From an uncultured Lachnospiraceae bacterium (lineage in GTDB: Bacteria > Bacillota > Clostridia > Lachnospirales > Lachnospiraceae), in assembly GCA_902781505.1 (NCBI GenBank), contig CACZJL010000003.1, positions 62,001 through 126,000 on the forward strand: a stretch of DNA of 64,000 bases, given 5' to 3'. Within the stretch, counting starts at the first letter, position 1. Each line of letters opens with the position of its first letter. The notes under the pieces were generated by a model, which was not told where the DNA came from, did no database searches, and saw only the letters and a list, made by a program, of their open reading frames with translations. The position numbers were made by a program, and so were the translations under genes. Below are positions 52,686 to 61,395 of this stretch, in pieces.

Positions 52686-53141
52686 GAAATGGCCCCTCCC
52701 TGGCAGAAAGCCAGGAAAGAGGCCACAGGTGTAATCGGTCGACTACACAGACGCCGGCAAGCCGGTGATAAAGCCGGCAGAGGCCGGTGATGTCGCCAGC
52801 ACAAAAGGCCTGCAGTGGGTCCATCAAAGCTGGTTCATTCTCCAAAGCATCCAGATTCTATTCCCGCGTTTCCTCCACCGAAGCGTTCGGAAGAGAATCC
52901 GCCAGACACTTTGCATTCTGAGACCTGTAATCCTAACGGCTGGTGTTCAAGCTTTTGGTTTGATGCGCCCCAGCGCGTTCCAAAATAAGTGTTCGTGCAT
53001 TTGTAACGCCTCTCTTCATGGGCGTCCGAGTTGGTCTGTCAAAATTGCACGCATTCTTCCATATAATTACAGAGTCACATTCAAAAATTGGGTAATGTGT
53101 GTGATTCACACACCTGCGGCGATCGATCGCTCACCGTCGAT
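52686..53141 (-). ncRNA. candidate structured non-coding RNA, family unknown
   Basis: No credible reading frame exists here, yet the DNA is GC-rich inside an AT-rich gap, with a strong minus-strand promoter at one end and a hairpin at the other. Predicted helices are GTGTGTG/CACACAC (53097-53113), GCGATCGATCGC (53119-53130), ACGCC/GGCGT (about 53006-53025) and a two-part hairpin TTTTGG/CCAAAA with inner GCGC/GCGC (52953-52985). GATTCT/AGAATC (52854-52899) encloses CCGAA-CGC-TTCGG, and two CCGG-rich hairpins lie near 52752-52790. The 3' stem (52691-52724) is followed by a weak T tract. I found no RNase P, tmRNA or SRP signatures. Confidence 0.5.
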
Positions 53142-53147
53142 GATGTA

Positions 53148-53176
53148 AATATACACCGTCGAGTTTCCTTTGTCAA
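53148..53176 (-). promoter_or_regulatory. promoter of candidate non-coding RNA
   Basis: Perfect TTGACA and TATATT are separated by 17 bases, oriented into the structured GC-rich region. From here to the glgP terminator (53177-53603) the sequence is AT-rich and I see no gene. Confidence 0.65.
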
Positions 53177-53603
53177 TTATTTAACTATCTGATATTTATC
53201 CGTAATATCTATGTATTCATCAACTTTTCATGAAACCATTTACAGATTTAAACATGATAGCGTTTCCATTCAGAGCACAAAGGTCTGACGGAAACTTCCT
53301 TAAAACGTAACGAAAATGTAATATCTTCTTTTCGCATGGCAAATATCTCCTCTTTTCCACCTCTTTTTTTTAATCACAATCTTATTTTTTTATCAAAACC
53401 ACACAAAAATCGCTGTGCAGGAATTAGAGAAATGTTCAAAAATAATGACGAAACCATTTCGAAAATTCGAATCCCACATTTCAAAAAATATGGATTACAG
53501 TGCCTAAACACTTGGTTCCTTTCGAAAACAACTTAATAGTTAACGAAACTTACGAAACTCGACCGCTTCATCTGTGCCGCAAACCTCCCACTCCTCACCA
53601 CAC

Positions 53604-53640
53604 AAAAAATTCCCGGCAACTGCACTGCAATCACCGGGAT
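53604..53640 (-). terminator. terminator of glgP
   Basis: A TCCCGG/CCGGGA stem with an inner TGCA-containing helix is followed by TTTTTTG, 10 bases after the stop. Confidence 0.8.
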
Positions 53641-53649
53641 AGTTTTATA

Positions 53650-56130
53650 TTAGTCTTCTGTCATTTCTACATGTACTTTCTTTAACTTCCAGATTTCATC
53701 AACATACTCCTGAATCGTTCTGTCAGATGAGAACTTTCCTGCAGATGCCGTATTCATTAGACAGGTCTTAGCCCACGCCTTCTTGTCTTCATAGCGACGT
53801 GTAACTTCTCTCTGAGCCTCTGCATAAGAACGGAAATCCTTTAAGATAAAGTAAGTATCTGCACGACGGCCAGCTCCACTGTTTAAAAGGGAGTTGTAAA
53901 TGTCACGGAACAGCTCCGGATCCTCAGGAGAATATTTGCCATTCACAAGCTCCTGAAGAACTTCGCGAATTTCCGCATCATTATTGAAGATTTCCATCGG
54001 ATCGTAACCGCCTTCATTCTCATAGCGGATAACCTCATCAGAATGCATACCAAAGATTACGATGTTTTCATCTCCAACTTCTTCGGCAATTTCAACATTC
54101 GCACCATCTAAGGTACCGATTGTCAGAGCACCATTTAACATGAACTTCATGTTACCGGTTCCGGAGGCTTCCTTGGAAGCTGTGGAAATCTGCTCCGATA
54201 CATCCGCTCCGGCGAAAATGATCTCACCGTTACTTACGCAATAGTTCTCAATAAACACAACCTTCAGCTTTCCATTGATAGAAGCGTCATTATTAACAAC
54301 ATCTGCAACAGAGTTAATCAGCTTGATGGTCTTCTTTGCAATTGCATAACCGGCAGCTGCCTTCGCACCAAAGATAAAGGTTCTTGGAGTGAATTCCGCT
54401 TCCGGATGAGCCTTAATCTGGTTATACAGATACATAACATGAAGAATATTTAAGAGCTGTCTCTTATATTCATGAAGTCTCTTTACCTGAACATCAAAAA
54501 TGGAATTCGGATCAAGCTCAACGCCATTGTGCTCTTTGATGTAGGCAGCAAGACGAACCTTGTTCTTATGCTTGATTTCCATAAACTCTAAAAGAGCCTT
54601 ATCATCATTCGCCAGAGCTTTCAGCTTCGAGATTTCAGAGAGGTCTGTAATCCAGCCATCCCCAATTCTGTCTGTAATCCAGGACGCTAACAGCGGATTT
54701 CCGTGTAACAGGAAACGACGCTGTGTAATACCATTCGTCTTATTATTAAACTTGTCCGGGAACATCTCGTAGAAATCACGTAATTCCTGCTTCTTTAAGA
54801 TTTCTGTGTGAAGTCTCGCAACACCATTTACCGAATATCCGGCAACAATCGCCATATTCGCCATCTTAATCTGACCATCGTAAATAATAGCCATCTTTCT
54901 GATCTTCTCGTTGTCGTTCGGATACTTCGCCTTCACGTCCTCGATGAAGCGGCGGTTAATCTCCTCCACAATCTGATAGATTCTTGGAAGCAGGCGGGAG
55001 AACAGCTCAATTGGCCACTTCTCAAGTGCCTCGGCCATGATGGTGTGGTTTGTATAGGCAACCGTCTTGCTTGTAACCTCCCATGCCTCGTCCCATCCAA
55101 ATCCATGCTCATCCATGAGAATGCGCATTAGCTCAGGAACAGCAATCGTTGGATGTGTATCATTCATCTGAATCGTAACCTTCTCATGTAACTTGTGAAG
55201 GTCATCATTGTGCTCTAAGTAATGAGCAACTGCCTGCTGTAAGGAAGCAGAGACAAAGAAATACTGCTGCTTTAAGCGAAGCTCCTTACCTGCATAGTGG
55301 TTATCATTTGGATACAGAACCTCAACGATATTGCGTGCCAGATTCTCCTCTTCGATAGCCTTATTGTATTCACCCTTATCAAAAGAACACAGATCAAACG
55401 TATGCATTGGCTGTGCGTCCCAGATACGAAGTGTATTTACCGTATTAACACCGTAGCCTACGATTGGCATATCATAAGGCACAGCGTAGACTGCACTGTA
55501 GTCCTCATGGGTAAATGTATTCTTCTGGTGTTCTTCGTCCCAGCCTACGTTCACGTGCCCGCCAAAGCGAACCTCATGGCGGTACTCTCTCTTAACCTCA
55601 AACGGATTGCCTTCCTTAAGCCAGTCATCCGGAATTTCAACCTGATAACCGCCTTCAATCTTCTGCTTGAACATACCGTAACGATAACGAATACCGCAGC
55701 CATAGGCAGGATACTCTAATGTAGCTAAAGAATCCAGGAAACATGCTGCAAGACGACCAAGACCACCGTTACCAAGTGCAGCATCCGGCTCCTGATCCTC
55801 AATCGTGTTGATATTAAGGCCCATTTCCTCAAGTGCTTCCTTAACTTCATTGTAAGCCATGAGGTTAATTATGTTATTACCAAGTGCACGTCCCATTAAG
55901 AATTCCATGGAAAGATAATAAACAATCTTCGGATTCTCTCTGTCATATGCCTTCTTGGTTGCAATCCATTTATCAATAATCAGGTCTCTGACAGCATAGG
56001 AAACTGCCTGAAAGATCTGCTGCTCATCTGCCTCTTCAAATCCCTTACGAAACAGATTCTTGCAGTTATCGCGAACAGCCTTTTTAAAGACCTCTTTATC
56101 GAATCCCTTTACAATCTTAGTTTCACTCAT
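53650..56130 (-). CDS. glgP: glycogen/starch/maltodextrin phosphorylase
   Basis: This 826-residue PLP enzyme releases glucose-1-phosphate from alpha-1,4-glucans. It has the N-terminal motifs YYLSMEFLMGRALGNN and EPDAALGNGGLGRLAACF. The PLP-lysine signature EASGTGNMKFMLNGALTIGT is near residue 660. I start at MSETKIVKGF because AAAGGAGG precedes it. The longer frame runs into the ileS terminator. Intracellular glycogen use is the likely role. No other glg genes are in the window. Confidence 0.96.
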   Translation of the reverse strand: MSETKIVKGFDKEVFKKAVRDNCKNLFRKGFEEADEQQIFQAVSYAVRDLIIDKWIATKKAYDRENPKIVYYLSMEFLMGRALGNNIINLMAYNEVKEALEEMGLNINTIEDQEPDAALGNGGLGRLAACFLDSLATLEYPAYGCGIRYRYGMFKQKIEGGYQVEIPDDWLKEGNPFEVKREYRHEVRFGGHVNVGWDEEHQKNTFTHEDYSAVYAVPYDMPIVGYGVNTVNTLRIWDAQPMHTFDLCSFDKGEYNKAIEEENLARNIVEVLYPNDNHYAGKELRLKQQYFFVSASLQQAVAHYLEHNDDLHKLHEKVTIQMNDTHPTIAVPELMRILMDEHGFGWDEAWEVTSKTVAYTNHTIMAEALEKWPIELFSRLLPRIYQIVEEINRRFIEDVKAKYPNDNEKIRKMAIIYDGQIKMANMAIVAGYSVNGVARLHTEILKKQELRDFYEMFPDKFNNKTNGITQRRFLLHGNPLLASWITDRIGDGWITDLSEISKLKALANDDKALLEFMEIKHKNKVRLAAYIKEHNGVELDPNSIFDVQVKRLHEYKRQLLNILHVMYLYNQIKAHPEAEFTPRTFIFGAKAAAGYAIAKKTIKLINSVADVVNNDASINGKLKVVFIENYCVSNGEIIFAGADVSEQISTASKEASGTGNMKFMLNGALTIGTLDGANVEIAEEVGDENIVIFGMHSDEVIRYENEGGYDPMEIFNNDAEIREVLQELVNGKYSPEDPELFRDIYNSLLNSGAGRRADTYFILKDFRSYAEAQREVTRRYEDKKAWAKTCLMNTASAGKFSSDRTIQEYVDEIWKLKKVHVEMTED

Positions 56131-56162
56131 TGAAAGTTTTTCCTCCTTTATGCTATTTACAC

Positions 56163-56206
56163 AAGAAAAGAGCCCGTTCCAAGACATTAAATCCAGGAAC
56201 GGGGCC
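56163..56206 (-). terminator. terminator of ileS
   Basis: GGCCCCGTTCC pairs with GGAACGGGCT, followed by CTTTTCTTG. It lies ~30 bases before the glgP start, and I see no clear separate glgP promoter, so read-through may matter. Confidence 0.65.
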
Positions 56207-56238
56207 CAAGAACTTACACTGTCAGGAAAGATGCAAAA

Positions 56239-59200
56239 TTAATCTACTTTCTTTACACCAAGTGTAACATTTTCACCGTTAATATTCCAGTCTTTTACAA
56301 AACCTTCTGCTTCAGCTTCCTTAATTTCGTCAGCTAAAACAACCTTGGCGATTGCTGCTTCATTCTTAGAAATAACTTCAGCAACCTTGTCAGAACCATT
56401 CACTGTCAGAACGATGCGGTCCATAACTTCAAAGCCGGCATCCTTACGCATGGTCTGAACCTTGGAGATTACCTCACGAACAAAACCTTCCTCTAATAAT
56501 TCAGGAGTGAGGTTTGTATCCATAACAACAGTAATACCCTTATCTGCTGCAGAGGCGTATCCTTCCTTCTGAATCATTGTGATGAGGAGATCCTCCTTCT
56601 CAAGTGCAATATCCTGTCCATCTACATTGATTGTGAGAACGCCATTTGCATTTAACTCATCCATTGCAGCATTGCCATCGAGCTCAGAAAGTGCCTTACG
56701 GATTCCACCTAAGATCTTGCCGTACTTAGGACCAAGTGTCTTAAGCTGTGGCTTGAACTCGTAGGATGTGAAGTCACGAACATCTTCCTTATACTCAACG
56801 TTCTTAACATTTAACTCATCAGCGATAACTGCTGTGAAGTACTCATCGAGCTGCCAAGGAGCCTTGATGTACATCTGGCCGATTGGCTGACGATTCTTGA
56901 TATTGGTAGCATTTCTGCAGGAACGTCCGATAACAACTGCGGAAAGAACCTTATCCATGTTCTCTTCAAGAGCCTTGTCGATGAACTCAGCCTTTACTCC
57001 CGGGAAGTCGCAAAGGTGAACGGACTCAGGAGCAGATGCATCAACAGAGCAAACAAGGTTCCGGTAGATGCTCTCTGTCATGAATGGAATCATAGGAGCT
57101 GCTGTCTTTGAAAGAGTTACAAGAACTGTGTAAAGAGTCATGTAAGCATTGATCTTATCCTGCTCCATACCCTTAGCCCAGAATCTTTCACGGCTTCTTC
57201 TTACATACCAGTTAGAAAGCTCGTCAACGAAATCGTCTAAGCATCTTGCAGCTTCTGTAATTCTGTAATTACCAAGGTTCTCATCCACATCCTTAACGAC
57301 AGAGTAAAGACGGGACAGTACCCAGCGGTCTAACACGCCAAGCTTATCCTTCTCTAATGTGTACTTTGTAGCATCGAAGTTATCGATGTTAGCGTAAAGC
57401 ACGAAGAATGCATATGTATTCCAGATTGTTCCCATGAACTTTCTCTGGCCTTCTGTAACAGCCTTGTCATGGAAACGGTTAGGAAGCCATGGCATGGAAT
57501 TGATGTAGAAGTACCATCTGATTGCATCAGCGCCGTGCTTTTCAAGTGCTTCCATAGGGTCAACTGCGTTGCCCTTAGACTTAGACATCTTCTGTCCGTT
57601 CTCATCCTGAACGTGACCTAAAACGATAACGTTCTCGTATGGAGCCTTGTTGAAGAGCAGTGTTGAAATTGCCATCAGAGAATAGAACCAGCCTCTTGTC
57701 TGATCGACAGCCTCAGAAATGAAAGCAGCCGGGAACTGACGCTTAAATACATCCTGATTCTCAAATGGGTAATGATGCTGGGCAAATGGCATGGAGCCTG
57801 AGTCGAACCAGCAGTCAATTACTTCCGGAACTCTGTGCATTTCCTTACCACAATCCGGGCACTTAATTGTAACAGCATCAACGAATGGACGGTGAAGCTC
57901 TAAGTGCTCAGGAACATTTTCACCCTTTTCACGAAGCTCTTCTACAGAACCGATGGACTCTCTGTGTCCGCAGTCCTCACACTCCCAAATATTAAGAGGT
58001 GTGCCCCAATATCTGTCACGGGAAATGCCCCAATCCTGAACATTTTCCAGCCAGGCACCGAAACGACCTGTACCGATTGTGTCAGGAATCCAGTTTACAG
58101 TCTTATTGTTCGCAACGAGGTCGTCCTTTACTTCGCTCATCTTGATGAACCAGGACTCTCTTGCGTAGTAGATCAGAGGTGTATCACATCTCCAGCAATG
58201 AGGATAGTCATGTTCAAACTTAGGAGCGGCAAAGAGAATTCCTCTCTCATCCAGATCCTTTAATACTTCAGGGTCACAGCTTACAGCGCCCTCTTCGATT
58301 TCATGAGCAGTTGGCTTGCAACGCATTCCTGCGAACTTGCCGGATTCCGGTCTCATGCAGCCCTTATCGTCAACCATCTGTACGAATGGTGCATCGTACT
58401 TTCTGCCGACTCTCGCATCGTCTTCACCGAATGCAGGAGCGATATGAACGATACCGGTACCATCTGTCATTGTTACGTAGTTATCGCAATATACAAAGAA
58501 TGCCTTTTTATGCTGCTTTTCTACAGCCTTTGCTGCGCAGTCATAGAGTGGTTCATATTCCTTGTACTCAAGATCCTTACCCTTGTAAGTCTCTAAGATT
58601 TCGTAATCCTTGCCATCAACACCAGCCTTCTCAGCAAGACCTGAAAGAACTGTGTCAAGAAGAGCAACAGCCATGTAGTATGTATAGCCGTCTGCTGCCT
58701 TAACCTTTGCGTATTCCTCATCAGGGTTTACACAGAGTGCGATGTTAGAAGGAAGTGTCCATGGAGTTGTTGTCCATGCAAGGAAGTAAGCATCTTCGCC
58801 AACAGCCTTAAATCTTACAACAGCAGAACGCTCCTTTAATGTCTTATAGCCCTGCGCTACTTCGTGAGAAGAAAGAGGAGTACCACATCTTGGGCAGTAA
58901 GGAACAACCTTGAAGCCCTTATAGAGGAGATTCTTGTTCCAGATCTGCTTTAATGCCCACCACTCAGACTCGATGAAGTTATCATCATAAGTAACGTATG
59001 GGTTATCCATATCTGCCCAGAAGCCGACAGTTGAAGAGAACTTCTCCCACATGCCCTTGTACTTCCATACAGATTCCTTACATTTGCTAATGAAAGGCTC
59101 GATTCCGTAGTCTTCAATCTCTTCCTTATGCTCGATGCCAAGCTGCTTCTCAACTTCAAGCTCTACAGGAAGTCCGTGTGTATCCCAACCTGCCTTACGA

Positions 59201-59442
59201 GGAACATAGTAGCCCTTCATTGTACGGTATCTTGGAATCATATCCTTGATAACACGGGTTAAAACGTGACCGATATGTGGCTTACCATTCGCAGTTGGCG
59301 GACCATCATAGAATGTGTAAGTAGGACCTTCCTTGCGGGAATCCATAGACTTCTGGAAGATATGCTTCTCTTCCCAGAATTTTTCGACTTCGTGCTCTCT
59401 CTCGATAAAGTTCATATCGGAAGAAACCTTGTTATAGACCAT
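56239..59442 (-). CDS. ileS: isoleucyl-tRNA synthetase
   Basis: This 1,067-residue class I synthetase charges tRNA-Ile. The HIGH motif is in GKPHIGHVLTRVIKD (~55), and KMSKS in GQKMSKSKGNAVDP (~600). The CP1 editing domain lies between them and an anticodon-binding domain follows. The length, DQTRGWFYSLMAIS and the C-terminal extension fit the eukaryote-like IleS2 group, many members of which tolerate mupirocin. That trait is inference here. It is controlled by an upstream T-box leader. Confidence 0.97.
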   Translation of the reverse strand: MVYNKVSSDMNFIEREHEVEKFWEEKHIFQKSMDSRKEGPTYTFYDGPPTANGKPHIGHVLTRVIKDMIPRYRTMKGYYVPRKAGWDTHGLPVELEVEKQLGIEHKEEIEDYGIEPFISKCKESVWKYKGMWEKFSSTVGFWADMDNPYVTYDDNFIESEWWALKQIWNKNLLYKGFKVVPYCPRCGTPLSSHEVAQGYKTLKERSAVVRFKAVGEDAYFLAWTTTPWTLPSNIALCVNPDEEYAKVKAADGYTYYMAVALLDTVLSGLAEKAGVDGKDYEILETYKGKDLEYKEYEPLYDCAAKAVEKQHKKAFFVYCDNYVTMTDGTGIVHIAPAFGEDDARVGRKYDAPFVQMVDDKGCMRPESGKFAGMRCKPTAHEIEEGAVSCDPEVLKDLDERGILFAAPKFEHDYPHCWRCDTPLIYYARESWFIKMSEVKDDLVANNKTVNWIPDTIGTGRFGAWLENVQDWGISRDRYWGTPLNIWECEDCGHRESIGSVEELREKGENVPEHLELHRPFVDAVTIKCPDCGKEMHRVPEVIDCWFDSGSMPFAQHHYPFENQDVFKRQFPAAFISEAVDQTRGWFYSLMAISTLLFNKAPYENVIVLGHVQDENGQKMSKSKGNAVDPMEALEKHGADAIRWYFYINSMPWLPNRFHDKAVTEGQRKFMGTIWNTYAFFVLYANIDNFDATKYTLEKDKLGVLDRWVLSRLYSVVKDVDENLGNYRITEAARCLDDFVDELSNWYVRRSRERFWAKGMEQDKINAYMTLYTVLVTLSKTAAPMIPFMTESIYRNLVCSVDASAPESVHLCDFPGVKAEFIDKALEENMDKVLSAVVIGRSCRNATNIKNRQPIGQMYIKAPWQLDEYFTAVIADELNVKNVEYKEDVRDFTSYEFKPQLKTLGPKYGKILGGIRKALSELDGNAAMDELNANGVLTINVDGQDIALEKEDLLITMIQKEGYASAADKGITVVMDTNLTPELLEEGFVREVISKVQTMRKDAGFEVMDRIVLTVNGSDKVAEVISKNEAAIAKVVLADEIKEAEAEGFVKDWNINGENVTLGVKKVD

Positions 59443-59588
59443 CTTCGTCTCTCCTTAATAGATATTTGCCAGCCGGATTTAACCCAACCGACTGACATAC
59501 GTGCCCATTGGCCCTTTTTGCATTCGCTCCGGGCAGGACCTGTTGCGGAACATTTGCAATGCGACTGAGATTTCCTCCCCTGTTGCAT

Positions 59589-59878
59589 CAAAAAGGCCTC
59601 CTGTCGTAAAAGAACAGGAGGCCTGAAAAACCAAAATACTATTCAATACGACATACCAGCATATGCGTCCTACTAACGTAAAGGAAACACGTCCTCACTT
59701 ACTGGGAAGCTGCGCCTCTGGTTGGCTGTGAAACACAGCGTACCTCGCATCTTCTATTCAGCTTGGCTGCTCGGAAGGGATCTTCCGCTTCTTAATCAGG
59801 AGTGCCGGCTTCCACCGCCCCGGCTCGCTGTGACTGTCTGAAAAGCATAAAAAGCGTACTTTCTTCGTCATTGCATTT
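59589..59878 (-). promoter_or_regulatory. Ile T-box riboswitch leader of ileS
   Basis: The leader shows a T-box stem I with an apical AGCGAGCCGGGGCGGTGGAAGC-like segment (near 59800-59825) and GAAG-ATC-CCTTCCGAGC. The specifier ATC (Ile) is at 59779-59781. The conserved AGGGTGGNACCGCG antiterminator sequence is not found in standard form. The closest is GCTGGTATGTCG near 59648-59659. It ends with a strong terminator AGGCCTCCTGTTC/GACAGGAGGCCT plus T5 (59589-59625). Uncharged tRNA-Ile should favour read-through. Another ~145 bases separate it from ileS. Confidence 0.75.
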
Positions 59879-59884
59879 GATGAT

Positions 59885-59913
59885 ATTTTAGTCAAGGATT
59901 TAAGGATTGTCAA
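59885..59913 (-). promoter_or_regulatory. promoter of ileS T-box transcript
   Basis: Perfect TTGACA and TAAAAT are separated by 17 bases. Confidence 0.75.
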
Positions 59914-59949
59914 GAGGCATACGCGACATTCCGCACCGGGAAACGTTTT

Positions 59950-59978
59950 TTGAAATTACAGCACCTTTTCCTTATAGT
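59950..59978 (+). promoter_or_regulatory. promoter of trkA-trkH
   Basis: TTGAAA and TATAGT are separated by 17 bases. A second TATAAT lies at ~59984. Confidence 0.6.
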
Positions 59979-60024
59979 TATGATATAATACATAGGATTT
60001 TAACTAAAATAAAGGAAGAAAAAA

Positions 60025-61392
60025 ATGAATATTATTATTGTAGGCTGCGGCAAAGTAGGCTACACCCTTGCCGATCAGCTCTGTGCCGAGGGGCACGACA
60101 TCACAGTTGTCGATAACAATCCGGCGAAGGTTGCCGCTGTTACAGATAACATGGATGTCATCGGATTAGTTGGTAATGGCATCAGCCATCAGGTTTTATT
60201 GGATGCCGGAGCAGCTGACGCAGATCTGTTTATTGCTGTTACAGGCGATGACGAAAAGAATCTGCTCTCCTGTATGATTGCAAAGCGTACCGGTAACTGC
60301 CAGACGATTGCAAGAGTCAGAGATCCTCTGTACAACAAAGAAATCGAATTCTTAAAGAAGAACTTCGACCTCGCAATGATTGTCAATCCGGAAATGGCTT
60401 CCGCTGCAGAAATTGCACGTATATTCCAGTTTCCATCTGCAATCAGCGTAGATTCATTTGCCAAGGGACATGCAGACCTGTTATCCTTCAAGATTCCAAT
60501 CGATTCCAAGATGGACGGTCTGGTTTTAAAGGAACTTCACAGTACCATCGGCTCTCATGTACTTGTATGCACTGTTGAGCGTGATGACGACGTCTTCATC
60601 CCAAACGGCTCCTTCATTTTCCACGGCGGAGATATTGTGAGCATCGTTGCAGAACGTAAAAACGCGGTTGCTTTCTTTGATGCCATGGGTATTATGAAGA
60701 GAACCGTTAAAAATGCCATGCTCGCCGGCGGCAGCAAAGTTGCTTTCTACCTGGCGCGCGAGCTTGTGGACGCTGGCATTCATACTACTATCATCGAAAA
60801 AGATATGGCGCGTTGCGAAGAGCTCTGCGACCTGATTCCAAAGGCTACCATTATCAATGGTGACGCCACTGATCAGGCCCTGCTTCGCGAAGAAGGTATT
60901 GCAACCATTCAGGGATTCGCCGCATTAACCGGCATCGACGAGGAAAATATTCTCCTCTCCCTGTACGCTAATCAGGTATCTGATGAGAATACAAAAACCG
61001 TTACAAAGATTGGCCGCATCTCGTTCCAGAACGTTATCAACAAGATGAACCTTGGAAGTATCATTTATCCACGTGACATCACAGCAGAAAGCATCCTGCG
61101 CCACGTTCGTTCACAGGCTGGTTCCATGAATTCATGTAATGTAGAGAATCTGTATAAATTGGCAAATAACAAGGCTGAGGCTCTGGAATTCAATGTTTCC
61201 GAAGGTTCACCTATCACTGGCAAAACACTTGCACAGTTACATTTAAAGCCAAATACGCTGCTTTGTGCTATTTACCGAGATGGAAAGGTCATCCTGCCAA
61301 ATGGCTCAGATACCGTTCACCCGGGTGATTCTGTTCTGGTTGTCATCGCCGGATATCGTGTAAATGACATCAAGGACATTATGGAGGGCTAA
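60025..61392 (+). CDS. trkA: Trk potassium uptake regulatory subunit TrkA
   Basis: This 455-residue cytoplasmic protein has two tandem RCK units. Each has an N-terminal Rossmann part (IIIVGCGKVGYTLADQL at 1, MLAGGSKVAFYLAREL at ~232) followed by an RCK-C part. It binds NAD(H)/ATP and gates the TrkH channel. The first unit carries the full GxGxxG. The second has a weaker GGSKVAFYL. AAAGGAAG precedes the ATG. trkH follows after 3 bases, so the two are co-expressed. Confidence 0.95.
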   Translation: MNIIIVGCGKVGYTLADQLCAEGHDITVVDNNPAKVAAVTDNMDVIGLVGNGISHQVLLDAGAADADLFIAVTGDDEKNLLSCMIAKRTGNCQTIARVRDPLYNKEIEFLKKNFDLAMIVNPEMASAAEIARIFQFPSAISVDSFAKGHADLLSFKIPIDSKMDGLVLKELHSTIGSHVLVCTVERDDDVFIPNGSFIFHGGDIVSIVAERKNAVAFFDAMGIMKRTVKNAMLAGGSKVAFYLARELVDAGIHTTIIEKDMARCEELCDLIPKATIINGDATDQALLREEGIATIQGFAALTGIDEENILLSLYANQVSDENTKTVTKIGRISFQNVINKMNLGSIIYPRDITAESILRHVRSQAGSMNSCNVENLYKLANNKAEALEFNVSEGSPITGKTLAQLHLKPNTLLCAIYRDGKVILPNGSDTVHPGDSVLVVIAGYRVNDIKDIMEG

Positions 61393-61395
61393 TCA

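Noticed and set aside
52686..53141. RNase P RNA, tmRNA or SRP RNA
   Set aside because: No GAGGAAAGTCC core, no tRNA-like 3' end and no GGAAGCAG-type apical loop were found on either strand.
52765..53148. 127-codon plus-strand frame in the glgP-upstream gap
   Set aside because: It lacks a ribosome site and its composition follows RNA-like inverted repeats. A minus-strand RNA explains the region better.
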